From Clostridium_AM sp963780135 (GTDB lineage Bacteria; Bacillota; Clostridia; Clostridiales; Clostridiaceae), in NCBI GenBank assembly GCA_963780135.1, contig CAWAAR010000003.1:620001-684000 (forward strand): a stretch of DNA of 64,000 nucleotides, in the 5' to 3' direction. The notes beneath the pieces are model-generated. The model saw only the letters and a program-made list of their open reading frames with translations, was not told the DNA's origin and made no database searches. Positions 33,957-41,159 of this stretch are shown here, in pieces. The position numbers and the translations under genes were made by a program. The stretch's first letter is position 1. Each line of letters opens with the position of its first letter.

Positions 33957-35025
33957 TTTCAAGGACATTGCAGATAAAGTAAACAAGCTTGATAGTAAAC
34001 AGGACTTTAATTTACAGAATATAGATATAAAAAAAATAATACCAAGCGAGAAAAACTTTTATGGTATGAGAGGTATAGAAGAGCTTGCAGAAGATATAAA
34101 GATTAATGGATTATATCATAATATTGTTGTAACACCTTCAGGAGATAAATATAAAATAATTTCTGGTGAAAGAAGGTACCTCGCATTAAAAAAGTTAGGT
34201 TATAAAAAAGTACCATGCCAAGTTAGAGAAAATTTAAGTGAAGTAGATAGTGAAATAATGCTTATTCAGGCAAATGCCAAAACTAGAGAACTTAGCAATT
34301 CTGAAAAAATGAAACAGATAGAAAGACTTAAGGAGCTCTATGATAAAAAAAGAGCGAAGGGTGAAAAATTAGAAGGTAAAACTAGGGATATTATAGGCAA
34401 AGATTTAGGACTTTCAGGTGGACAAGTTGGTAAGTACCAAAAAATTAATAAAGATCTTATTCCAGAACTTAAAGAAATGTTTGAAAAGAATAATTTAGAC
34501 ATGGCAAAAGCAGCAAGCATAGCAGCATTGGAGTTGCCTGGACAAATGACTATATATGAAATTTTAAAAGGTAATGTAGAACTCAGCAGAGAGGAAGTAA
34601 ATAAGATAACAAAGGCACTTAAGGAAAAGGAAGCTCAATTAAAAAAACAACAAGAAGAACATAAAAAGCAGATTGAAGAAGAATATAAAAAGTTGAAAAA
34701 AGTTAGAGAAGATTTTAATCAAGATTATGAAAGATTAAAATCTGAAAAGAATCAATTAGAAGAAAAAGCAAGAGAAGTTATGAATGAAAAAGTTGAAGAA
34801 GGAAAAAGTGATCACAGTGAGCACCATAAAGTAGATATAGAAAATTTGGAGTTTAATGCTGAAATGACTATGGCAATAAGAAATTTAAAAGATATTGCAA
34901 ATTTACTTGCAAGAAAGTTAATGTCCGTTAAAGAAGATAAGCGAATATTAAATGAAAAAAATTTAAAAGACATTGATGAGTTACAGGAAAATCAGTTAAA
35001 GTATATTTTAAATTTTAAAAGGTGA
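33943..35025 (+). CDS. parB: ParB-family DNA-binding partition protein
   Basis: A 360-aa ParB/Spo0J-like protein. The N-terminal CTPase/nuclease-like domain (about residues 25-115) includes GERRYLALKKLGY. A central HTH region (about 130-215) contains KDLGLSGGQVGKYQKI. A long coiled coil (about 220-285) and a C-terminal dimer-type region follow. It should bind a centromere-like parS site and be moved by ParA. A repeat shared with downstream DNA (GTGATCACAGTGAGCAC) lies inside its own gene. Confidence 0.9.
   Translation: MSSFDFKDIADKVNKLDSKQDFNLQNIDIKKIIPSEKNFYGMRGIEELAEDIKINGLYHNIVVTPSGDKYKIISGERRYLALKKLGYKKVPCQVRENLSEVDSEIMLIQANAKTRELSNSEKMKQIERLKELYDKKRAKGEKLEGKTRDIIGKDLGLSGGQVGKYQKINKDLIPELKEMFEKNNLDMAKAASIAALELPGQMTIYEILKGNVELSREEVNKITKALKEKEAQLKKQQEEHKKQIEEEYKKLKKVREDFNQDYERLKSEKNQLEEKAREVMNEKVEEGKSDHSEHHKVDIENLEFNAEMTMAIRNLKDIANLLARKLMSVKEDKRILNEKNLKDIDELQENQLKYILNFKR
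34808..34824 (+). repeat. candidate parS motif, copy 1 (inside parB)
   Basis: GTGATCACAGTGAGCAC consists of two GTGNNCAC units separated by A. It is identical to 35022-35038. A copy within parB coding sequence suggests selection on the DNA itself. Confidence 0.55.
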
Positions 35026-35038
35026 TCACAGTGAGCAC
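35022..35038 (+). repeat. candidate parS motif, copy 2 (at parB stop)
   Basis: An exact second copy of GTGATCACAGTGAGCAC, overlapping the end of parB. Chance repetition of 17 bases within 215 bases is unlikely. Confidence 0.55.
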
Positions 35039-35108
35039 TTTTAGGGGGAAGGAAAATATAGACATAATAAGAAACTTTGTGATAGGGGTTGTGAAGCCTC
35101 CGCAGTAA
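35031..35108 (+). CDS. possible 25-residue leader-like ORF after parB
   Basis: GTG at 35031 follows AAAGGTGATCACA and opens a 25-codon frame ending at 35108. The product has no recognised motif. The apparent start sits within the 17-bp repeat, so it may be accidental. Confidence 0.25.
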   Translation: MSTFRGKENIDIIRNFVIGVVKPPQ

Positions 35109-35146
35109 TTAGGTTTAATGTAAATAAAAGATAGGGGGATAAAAGA

Positions 35147-35374
35147 ATGAGTAGAGCTAAGACAAAACGGCTAAAAGGTTTACTTAGAGAAAGAATTAAA
35201 ATTGCAGATAGAGCAGTGGAAGAAAGTAAAACTTTAAAGAAAAGAGTTAATGAATTAGAAGAAAGTTGTGCAGCTTTTTCAGAAGTAGAACAAAATTTGC
35301 ATAAGAAGATAGATGAATTAACTAAGGTTTCTTCTAAAAGCATAAAGAAAAGATTTGTAAGTTTCTTTAGTTAG
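35147..35374 (+). CDS. small coiled-coil phage protein
   Basis: A 75-aa, strongly basic and helical protein (RAKTKRLKGLLRERIKIADR, then KKRVNELEESCAAFSEVE). A good AGGGGGAT site lies upstream. No family recognised. Confidence 0.55.
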   Translation: MSRAKTKRLKGLLRERIKIADRAVEESKTLKKRVNELEESCAAFSEVEQNLHKKIDELTKVSSKSIKKRFVSFFS

Positions 35375-35412
35375 AAATTTTTCAGAAGTAACAAAACGTT
35401 ACATCTTGAAAG

Positions 35413-35429
35413 GCGATTATAGTGAACAT
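35413..35429 (+). repeat. candidate parS motif, degenerate copy 3
   Basis: GCGATTATAGTGAACAT matches the 17-bp repeat of parB at 12 of 17 positions, and all five differences are transitions. The flanks (AAAGG before, TTTT after) also match those of copy 2. Confidence 0.4.
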
Positions 35430-35458
35430 CTTTTGATTTAGAATGGAGTGAATACTAA

Positions 35459-35779
35459 TTGAAAATTAATGCAAAAGAATTAGAACAGTTAGCTGAAGAA
35501 GTTAATATGGAAACAGAATATGAGCTAGAGCAGATGAAAATTTTAAAATCAGGTTTTGATAAATTACATGCAGAGTTATTAGCTGAAAGTAATGCTTATG
35601 CTGCAGGATATTTATCAGTAGAGATAGATAGATTACAAGAAGTTATAGATAACTATACAAAACCTTTGATGCCAGATGACTTGATTGAAGAAAAAACAAA
35701 TTTAAACATAGAAGCTGATTCCTTACATTGTATATATGCAAAAACATCGAATAGCAAAGGAGAGTACGGGATATCTTAA
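35459..35779 (+). CDS. small phage protein of unknown function
   Basis: A 106-aa acidic, helical protein starting at TTG with GGAGTGAA upstream. The N-terminal half is heptad-rich (AKELEQLAEEVNMETEYELE). No recognised domain. Confidence 0.6.
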   Translation: MKINAKELEQLAEEVNMETEYELEQMKILKSGFDKLHAELLAESNAYAAGYLSVEIDRLQEVIDNYTKPLMPDDLIEEKTNLNIEADSLHCIYAKTSNSKGEYGIS

Positions 35780-35834
35780 AAATATAAAATAGCTAGTACT
35801 CCTGAAAATATTATGTATCTTCAAGGAGGAGTTT

Positions 35835-36104
35835 ATGGAGATAAAAACAATAGTTGTATCTCTAGGTTTTACACCTAAAAAATTAGAGAGCTTTGATTTA
35901 GCTGGATGGAGCGTTACAGAACAACAAAAGGAAGCACTAAGAAAGTTAAATATTGAATTTGAAAAACTGAGAGCAATAATGGCTGACATTGATACTTCAA
36001 AAATGAAAAATGCATTCGAAGAATTGGCAAGGCAATTGCATCTATTTAAAACTGAAGTACAGCCACAAAGAAAAAGGTGGGGCAAGAAAAGATTTTATGA
36101 ATAG
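35835..36104 (+). CDS. small phage protein of unknown function
   Basis: An 89-aa protein with AAGGAGGAG upstream. It has a short N-terminal beta segment, a central helix and a basic tail (QPQRKRWGKKRFYE) suggestive of nucleic-acid contact. Not recognised. Confidence 0.6.
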   Translation: MEIKTIVVSLGFTPKKLESFDLAGWSVTEQQKEALRKLNIEFEKLRAIMADIDTSKMKNAFEELARQLHLFKTEVQPQRKRWGKKRFYE

Positions 36105-36148
36105 GTACACAATGAAAAAATTGAAAAGTAAGAAAGGAATGAAATGTA

Positions 36149-36868
36149 ATGAATAATTTAGAAAATAGTATTAAAGATTGTATATCAAAAGAATTAGAAA
36201 AAGGAATTATAGAAAAGGTGCTTTCAGAAAAATTAGAAGAATGTATATCTTCAGCAGTAAGAGATATGTTTGGATATAGTGGCAGCATTAAAAAGGCTAT
36301 AGAAGGAAAAATTGAATCTGTTATGATACCTTACTTAGAAAACTATGATTATTCTAAGTATATAACTAAGCTAGATTCAGTATTAGTCGATGTTTTAAAG
36401 AATTCAGCACTAGAAAATAAAAAACTTATAGAAAACTTTAGTGTATTACTATCTAGTGACAAGGCACCAGAAAAGATTAATATAAGTGAAATTTATAAAA
36501 AGTGGTGTGATTACTGTAAAGAAAATATTGATAAGGACAAAGTTAAAGACTCTGACTATGAAGGTGGATATATAAATACTAACTTATCGGTAGAAGAGGT
36601 TAGCAGTGACTGGAGCAATTATGAAAAGCATGTAGTTAGATTTGAATGTGAAGAAGATGAAGATTTGAATGTAGAATTTATGCTTAAAAGATGGAAGAAA
36701 TATGATGAAACACACACATTAGATTGGGAAAAGAAGAGTGATTTAAGATCATTAAGATATCTAAGTGAATTTGATATGTTTATGATGAAATTGGACCAAG
36801 CCTATTCAAAAATCATACTTGATACAGAATATGAAGGCGATGAAATATTTGTTGAGAATGAAGAGTAG
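36149..36868 (+). CDS. acidic phage protein of unknown function
   Basis: A 239-aa protein, helical in its first 110 residues and strongly acidic in its second half (FECEEDEDLNVEF, ending in GDEIFVENEE). There is no signal peptide or membrane segment. AAGGAATG precedes the start. The acidity resembles DNA-mimic proteins, but no homology is claimed. Confidence 0.6.
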   Translation: MNNLENSIKDCISKELEKGIIEKVLSEKLEECISSAVRDMFGYSGSIKKAIEGKIESVMIPYLENYDYSKYITKLDSVLVDVLKNSALENKKLIENFSVLLSSDKAPEKINISEIYKKWCDYCKENIDKDKVKDSDYEGGYINTNLSVEEVSSDWSNYEKHVVRFECEEDEDLNVEFMLKRWKKYDETHTLDWEKKSDLRSLRYLSEFDMFMMKLDQAYSKIILDTEYEGDEIFVENEE

Positions 36869-36899
36869 TACGTAAAGTGAAAACAATGCGACACAAAAA

Positions 36900-36936
36900 G
36901 TTTACTAAAATAGTTTAAAAAGTAAACAAAGTTTAC
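36900..36936. promoter_or_regulatory. cluster of GTTTAC half-sites before an HTH gene
   Basis: GTTTAC at 36900-36905, then GTAAAC at 36922-36927 and GTTTAC at 36931-36936. The last two form a dyad around AAA. It is a candidate autoregulatory operator of the following small HTH-like gene. Confidence 0.45.
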
Positions 36937-36973
36937 AAAAGAAATGAATTATGTAAAAAGGTGGTGGAATAAA

Positions 36974-37219
36974 ATGGGTTTTGAAGAGTTCAGAAAAGAG
37001 ACTGGTTTAAGTTGTACGGAGCTTGAAGAAATAACTGGATATACCAGGCAAGGGATACACAAAGTATTTAGAAAAAAAGAAGAAGGAAAGCCACCGAATA
37101 AAAAGTTCTTAGTTAGCATCAATGTTGCCATAGAAAAAAGGATGCAGGAAGAAACAAAGGCTTATGAAGATAAAATGAATAAGCTTAGAGAGCTTCAGGA
37201 AAAGTTTAAGGAGGAATAA
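36974..37219 (+). CDS. small HTH-like phage protein
   Basis: An 81-aa protein beginning FEEFRKETGLSCTELEEITGYTRQGIHKVF, a Cro/phage-regulator-like helix-turn-helix, followed by a charged helix. The ATG at 36974 has AAGGTGGTGG upstream; an earlier ATG lacks a site. It is probably a transcriptional regulator. Confidence 0.65.
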   Translation: MGFEEFRKETGLSCTELEEITGYTRQGIHKVFRKKEEGKPPNKKFLVSINVAIEKRMQEETKAYEDKMNKLRELQEKFKEE

Positions 37220-37222
37220 AAC

Positions 37223-37417
37223 TTGATTATTGAAGGAACTGAAAAGCATTTAGTTAATGCAAGTATATATCTTAAAAATTCTATCTTAGAGTTAAAAAAT
37301 ATACCTTGTAAATGTACTGAAGATAATGTTTTAGATTGTGCTAAGTGTGCATTGATAGATGATATAAAAAATATTAGGCATGACATAAACGAAGAAATTA
37401 CTAAATTAATAAAGTGA
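37223..37417 (+). CDS. small cysteine-containing phage protein
   Basis: A 64-aa protein starting at TTG after AAGGAGGAA. The centre has CKC...DC..C (residues 29-42), which could bind a metal ion. The rest is helical. Not recognised. Confidence 0.55.
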   Translation: MIIEGTEKHLVNASIYLKNSILELKNIPCKCTEDNVLDCAKCALIDDIKNIRHDINEEITKLIK

Positions 37418-37449
37418 AAATTATATGTCACACCAGGAGGTAAGAGAAC

Positions 37450-37872
37450 ATGAGTGTATTAAATAAATTGACATCAAGATTTAAGCAAAAAGATATAGGG
37501 GATTATACATCAGGAAATCCTTATAAACATGGAGGACATTTATGGTGCAATGGAATTAGATATATTCCAAGAGATGTATCTGCTTTAATTATGTATCAAG
37601 AATATTCTAAGCAAAGACTAAAGGATTTAGAAACAAAGATTAATGAAATAAAAACAGGAGCACCTTTACCTTGCAAAATTGGTGACAAAGTAAAAGCGAT
37701 TACAGTTAGATCATATAACAATCATGAAGTCACAATACATGGAGAAGTGGTTGGGATATTCATTACTAAAGATAAAAAAATTATAAGAGTTTTATACAAT
37801 GCGATCAGAACCATTGATTTTTATGACACGGATTTTGATAAAACTGTATTTGTAATAGACGGGAAAGATTAG
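37450..37872 (+). CDS. phage protein of unknown function
   Basis: A 140-aa protein with CAGGAGGT upstream. The C-terminal half (KIGDKVKAITVRSYNNHEVT...) is a small beta-barrel-like region of SH3 or KOW style. The N-terminal half has GHLWCNGIRY. No named family. Confidence 0.6.
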   Translation: MSVLNKLTSRFKQKDIGDYTSGNPYKHGGHLWCNGIRYIPRDVSALIMYQEYSKQRLKDLETKINEIKTGAPLPCKIGDKVKAITVRSYNNHEVTIHGEVVGIFITKDKKIIRVLYNAIRTIDFYDTDFDKTVFVIDGKD

Positions 37873-37903
37873 TTCACAATTCAAAGATAAAGGAGTTGAG
37901 AGA

Positions 37904-38050
37904 ATGACTATTGATGAAGCAATCCATCATTGTTATGAAGATGCTGAAAAAGAAGGAAAGTGTGATAAAGATCCTTGCGCTAATGAGCATATTCAGTTGG
38001 CACAATGGCTAGAGGAACTTAAAGAAAGAAGGGGAAAAGATGATAAGTAA
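37904..38050 (+). CDS. 48-aa phage protein
   Basis: A short ORF with AAAGGAG upstream, encoding TIDEAIHHCYEDAEKEGKCD and ending in a Trp-Leu-rich helix. Similar short proteins with a CxxxH-type spacing are common in early regions of firmicute phages; function unknown. It overlaps the next gene by 11 bases. Confidence 0.65.
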   Translation: MTIDEAIHHCYEDAEKEGKCDKDPCANEHIQLAQWLEELKERRGKDDK

Positions 38051-38216
38051 AGAGAGATTCGAAGAGATAGAAGCTAAATATGGATGTGGTTACTGGGCTG
38101 TATGTGATGACCATGCATGTTCTTGTTCTCCAACAGCAGCAGTAAGCCAAGGGTTTAATCTAGAAGTATATGCAAGTATGCAAAGACAGCAAGAAAAAGA
38201 TAGAGAGAATATTTAA
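38040..38216 (+). CDS. 58-aa cysteine-rich phage protein
   Basis: ATG at 38040 with GGGGAAAAG upstream. The product has four cysteines (GCGYWAVCDDHACSCSP) that may form a metal site. Translational coupling to the preceding ORF is likely. Confidence 0.55.
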   Translation: MISKERFEEIEAKYGCGYWAVCDDHACSCSPTAAVSQGFNLEVYASMQRQQEKDRENI

Positions 38217-38321
38217 TCATTCATCTATATAAATAAATAGATAATTTAGCATTACAACCACAACAGGACCAGGGCTCGTTGCTAAATGAAAATATTGTGT
38301 ATTAACGAAAGGAGTAAATAT

Positions 38322-38591
38322 ATGTTGAGTTGCAATGGTTGTCGTTATAGTAGCGTATTCTATGATAAATGTATCAAATGTAGGAGGTCTGCTCCAGTAG
38401 ATTTATCCTTAAAAGATTACTATGAATTAAAAAATAGTCAACTCGAAAACAAAAATTATGAAGAGCTGTATAATCAAGAACCTAAGAAAATACTTGAGCA
38501 TGTTATTGACGATATGTTGGTTTCTAAAGGAACTTTAGATAAAGTAACTGAATGGAGATATATTTTAATGCAAATTGAGAAAAAACTATAG
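38322..38591 (+). CDS. zinc-ribbon-like phage protein
   Basis: An 89-aa protein. CNGC...CIKC near the N terminus resembles a zinc ribbon and the rest is helical. The ATG at 38322 has AAAGGAG seven bases upstream and is preferred over an ATG at 38286. Function unknown. Confidence 0.6.
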   Translation: MLSCNGCRYSSVFYDKCIKCRRSAPVDLSLKDYYELKNSQLENKNYEELYNQEPKKILEHVIDDMLVSKGTLDKVTEWRYILMQIEKKL

Positions 38592-38630
38592 TCGCATTCC
38601 AAAGAAATTGCGAAGAAAGGAATATGAAAT

Positions 38631-38768
38631 ATGGACAATCTAAATAAAGAGTTAGAAAACAAAATACCTAAATTAGCTGAACATCTTAAAAAAGGAAAAG
38701 AAATAACAATGCTGCTAACACCAAAAGGATTAAAAGTTAAAGCAGCAGATATAGAGATAATTAAATAA
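38631..38768 (+). CDS. 45-aa phage protein
   Basis: A short ORF with AAAGG ten bases upstream. The product is basic and helical, ending in a strand-like LKVKAADIEIIK. It is the last gene before the early terminator. Confidence 0.45.
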   Translation: MDNLNKELENKIPKLAEHLKKGKEITMLLTPKGLKVKAADIEIIK

Positions 38769-38806
38769 AATGCATACAACTAAATGGAGTTGTAGAAAGA
38801 GCTAAT

Positions 38807-38850
38807 GGAGCTATAGAATTATTAAGTTAATTCTATAGCTCCTTATTTTT
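38807..38850 (+). terminator. strong terminator between early genes and the late regulator
   Basis: GGAGCTATAGAATT (38807-38820) pairs perfectly with AATTCTATAGCTCC (38829-38842), followed by TTATTTTT. It lies one base before the AGGAGG of the late-regulator gene. Confidence 0.85.
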
Positions 38851-38865
38851 AGGAGGTATAGGAAC

Positions 38866-39375
38866 ATGGATATAGAAAAAACATTAAGAGAATATAAAAT
38901 TAAAAAAGCTTATGTAGAAACTACTTTGGCAAGAATAGAGCAATATAAGTTTGCAATAGCACATCCTGAAATGTGGGTAAAGTATTATGTACCATCAGGT
39001 AAGGAAATAGGTATGCCAGGAGCTCCATTAAGAAACACGCAATCACCCATTGAAAGGGAACTAACTATGAAAGAACTCACAGTAGATACTATAAAAGATT
39101 GGATACAAGATGATGAAAATAGAATATTTTTACCTAAACTAAAAGTTGAACAAATAGAAATGGCATTAGAAGCTTTAACCAAGCAACAAAAGGCGATAAT
39201 AGAGTATAAATATTTTGAGAATATGAACTGGAAGAACATAGAAATAAATTTTAACAAACAATATAGGCAGATGAATTATATAACTGTAGCAGGGCTTAGA
39301 AAAATTAATTCTGATTCAATTGATAAGCTTATAGAAATATTAGGACCATTTTATAATCAATTTAATATTGCATAA
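38866..39375 (+). CDS. ArpU/RinA-like late transcription regulator (sigma-like)
   Basis: A 169-aa protein. The C-terminal half (LTKQQKAIIEYKYFENMNWKNIEINFNK...) has a sigma-70 region 4-like helix-turn-helix, as in ArpU/RinA-type activators of late phage transcription. It sits just before the late promoter, in the position of such regulators. Read-through of the upstream terminator would control its timing. AGGAGGT precedes the start. Confidence 0.8.
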   Translation: MDIEKTLREYKIKKAYVETTLARIEQYKFAIAHPEMWVKYYVPSGKEIGMPGAPLRNTQSPIERELTMKELTVDTIKDWIQDDENRIFLPKLKVEQIEMALEALTKQQKAIIEYKYFENMNWKNIEINFNKQYRQMNYITVAGLRKINSDSIDKLIEILGPFYNQFNIA

Positions 39376-39382
39376 TTCAAAA

Positions 39383-39438
39383 GGGAACAGAAAAGGGGCA
39401 GTTTTGGAACAGATTTTAATAAAACCATATAGTATAAT
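39383..39438 (+). promoter_or_regulatory. late promoter with three phased direct repeats
   Basis: GGGAACAG (39383-39390), GGGGCAG (39395-39401) and GGAACAG (39406-39412) are spaced about 11 bases apart, one helical turn. They end where a -35 box would be; TATAAT is at 39433-39438 and no -35 consensus is present. This is the layout of an activator-dependent promoter, presumably for the ArpU/RinA-like protein. Confidence 0.75.
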
Positions 39439-39474
39439 AGTATCATAGAAAATTTTAAAAAATACTCATAAAAA

Positions 39475-39502
39475 CACTTGGATAAATACCAGGTGCTTTT
39501 TT
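39475..39502 (+). terminator. terminator just downstream of the late promoter
   Basis: CACTTGG (39475-39481) pairs with CCAGGTG (39489-39495), followed by CTTTTTT. It lies only about 30-60 bases after the expected transcription start, so late transcription must read through it. Confidence 0.75.
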
Positions 39503-39514
39503 ATTTGAAATTAG

Positions 39515-39547
39515 TTATCAACAACATATTGTGTATAATGTGGATAA
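39515..39547. promoter_or_regulatory. cluster of DnaA-box-like sequences at a promoter-like element
   Basis: TTATCAACA (39515-39523, one mismatch) is followed on the opposite strand by TTATACACA (39530-39538) and TTATCCACA (39539-39547), both perfect DnaA-box matches. A TATAAT at 39534-39539 overlaps them, and GTTATC/GATAAC dyad arms flank the group. Confidence 0.55.
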
Positions 39548-39578
39548 CTAACACTATATATTGTAAGGAAGTGAGAAA

Positions 39579-39800
39579 ATGTTAAGTGCCTATACGAGTT
39601 ATAAGTGCAGAACATGTAAAAAAGAATTTGTACTTTTATCAGAAGATGTAGAAGAACAATTAAAGCTAAATAGGTATTTAGCGTGTCCTTATTGCAATAG
39701 TAAGAAAGTGGACAAGGGAAAGGCTGCTGATAGTCTAAAAGAGTGCATGAGTGAAAGAAGTTATAAGAAAGTCCGTGGAGCTATAAGACAGGTGAGATAA
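39579..39800 (+). CDS. zinc-ribbon phage protein
   Basis: A 73-aa protein with two cysteine pairs (YKCRTCKKEF and CPYCNSKKV) forming a zinc ribbon, followed by a basic helix. It is the first gene after the late promoter and may help in transcription or packaging. AAGGAAGTGA precedes the start. Confidence 0.65.
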   Translation: MLSAYTSYKCRTCKKEFVLLSEDVEEQLKLNRYLACPYCNSKKVDKGKAADSLKECMSERSYKKVRGAIRQVR

Positions 39801-39802
39801 TA

Positions 39803-39811
39803 TGTTATAAT
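39803..39811 (+). promoter_or_regulatory. extended -10 promoter of the DUF4236 gene
   Basis: TGTTATAAT is an extended -10 element about 20 bases before the start codon. No clear -35 is visible. Confidence 0.5.
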
Positions 39812-39831
39812 ATTCCTATAGAGGTGATATT

Positions 39832-40383
39832 ATGGGGTTAAGTTTTAGAAAGTCAATAAAGATAGGTAAAAATACTAGAATTAATCTTAGTAAGACTGGT
39901 GGGATAGGAATAAGTACAGGGGTAAAAGGTGCTAGAGTTAGTGTAAATAAAAAAGGTGTTAGAACAACAGTAGGCAAAGGTGGACTACAGTACAGAAAAG
40001 ATTATAGTTTTAATAAGAAAAATAAAATAACATCAAATGATAATATGATTAATAATAGCATTATATATTCTTTACCAGAAGGAGTATCAATGCCAAAAAC
40101 TCCACCTAAAATAATTAAAGGTGTTGTTATATCAATAATTTTACTTATTGCAGGATTTGTTTTCGTACCTGTATTATTATTAGCATTAATAAGTATAATT
40201 GTTACATTAGGTATAATGATTACTAATAAAGAGTATAAAAGTGCATATTTAACTCAAAGAGCTATTCAATTTTATAGAGCTGGTGACATTAGTAATAGTA
40301 AAAAATATTGTAATAAAGCAATACAAAAATTTGATAGAAATAATTCAGCTAAAGCATTATTGAAACATCTAGAAGCATCTTAA
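39832..40383 (+). CDS. DUF4236 membrane protein, moron-like
   Basis: A 183-aa protein. Residues 1-52 are a DUF4236 domain (GLSFRKSIKIGKNTRINLSKTG...GVRTTVGKGGLQYR). Two close hydrophobic segments (about 95-135) should span the membrane, and a helical C-terminal tail follows. It has its own extended -10 element and a dedicated terminator within the late region, the pattern of a lysogenically expressed moron. The biochemical function of DUF4236 is unknown. Confidence 0.85.
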   Translation: MGLSFRKSIKIGKNTRINLSKTGGIGISTGVKGARVSVNKKGVRTTVGKGGLQYRKDYSFNKKNKITSNDNMINNSIIYSLPEGVSMPKTPPKIIKGVVISIILLIAGFVFVPVLLLALISIIVTLGIMITNKEYKSAYLTQRAIQFYRAGDISNSKKYCNKAIQKFDRNNSAKALLKHLEAS

Positions 40384-40400
40384 TTTGATGCTTCTTTTTA
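40371..40400 (+). terminator. terminator of the DUF4236 gene
   Basis: AGAAGCATC (40371-40379) pairs exactly with GATGCTTCT (40387-40395), followed by a T-rich stretch. The left arm overlaps the last codons. Confidence 0.82.
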
Positions 40401-40431
40401 TTTAAAAAGTAAATAGTAATGAGGTGGTGGT

Positions 40432-41004
40432 ATGAATTCAGTAGAGCCAATAAGAGATATAAATTTAGTATATGACATAGAAGATTACTTAAAAGAGAAG
40501 AGTAAAAGAAATTATATTCTTTTCTTAATAGGAGTAAATACAGGGTTAAGGATATCAGATATATTAAAACTTAGAACTAGAGATATAAGAGATTCAAAAG
40601 GGAATATTAAAAAGCACATTGTTCTTGAAGAACAGAAAACTGGTAAGGACAAAAAGATTAAAATAAGTGATGATATAAGACCAATATTAAAAGAATACTT
40701 AAAGGATAAAAAAGAGTATGAATATATAATTAAAAGTACTAAAGGCACAAATAGACCAATCACAAGGCAACAAGCATATAGAATACTTAGTGAAACAGGT
40801 AAGCTATTTAATATGAATGACATGGGGTGTCATACTTTACGTAAAACATTAGGGTATCACTATTATAATAAGACAAAAGATATAGCTGCACTAATGAATT
40901 TATTTAATCATTCAAGTCCAGTGATAACCCTCAGATACATTGGTATAGATCAAGATAGAAGAGATTTAATGATAGAACAATTAAACTTTGTTAGAAGGCG
41001 TTAA
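40432..41004 (+). CDS. small tyrosine recombinase, XerC/D-like
   Basis: A 190-aa tyrosine recombinase consisting of the catalytic domain and little else. The predicted active residues are Arg40 (TGLRISD), Lys69, His134 and Arg137 (CHTLRKT), His160 (NHSSP) and Tyr169 (LRYIG). The N-terminal core-binding domain is almost absent. Similar short recombinases are often found just upstream of terminase genes in firmicute phages. Genome dimer resolution is one possible role, since integration is done by the serine recombinase. Confidence 0.88.
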   Translation: MNSVEPIRDINLVYDIEDYLKEKSKRNYILFLIGVNTGLRISDILKLRTRDIRDSKGNIKKHIVLEEQKTGKDKKIKISDDIRPILKEYLKDKKEYEYIIKSTKGTNRPITRQQAYRILSETGKLFNMNDMGCHTLRKTLGYHYYNKTKDIAALMNLFNHSSPVITLRYIGIDQDRRDLMIEQLNFVRRR

Positions 41005-41026
41005 AAACGGAAGTATTTTTTTATTT

Positions 41027-41138
41027 ACCCACTAATGTTACATAAAAAATGCAACGTAACATTGGTAGGTAATATTTGAGCACATATATTAGAAGAAAAA
41101 ATCTAAGGCAGATGTTACAAAATACTTAAAAGGTAACA
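41027..41138. repeat. two nested hairpins with TGTTAC/GTAACA motifs before the terminase region
   Basis: ACCCACTAATGTTAC (41027-41041) pairs imperfectly with GTAACATTGGTAGGT (41056-41070). Further on, TGTTAC (41113-41118) and GTAACA (41133-41138) form another dyad. The same 6-mer and its complement thus occur four times within 112 bases. Confidence 0.6.
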
Positions 41139-41159
41139 TAATAAGTGGAAGGAATATAC

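Noticed and set aside
38220..38321. Inverted ATTTAGC/GCTAAAT (38244-38287) as a small RNA or operator
   Set aside because: The arms are short, the loop is 30 bases, and no promoter or terminator is associated; too weak to list as a feature.
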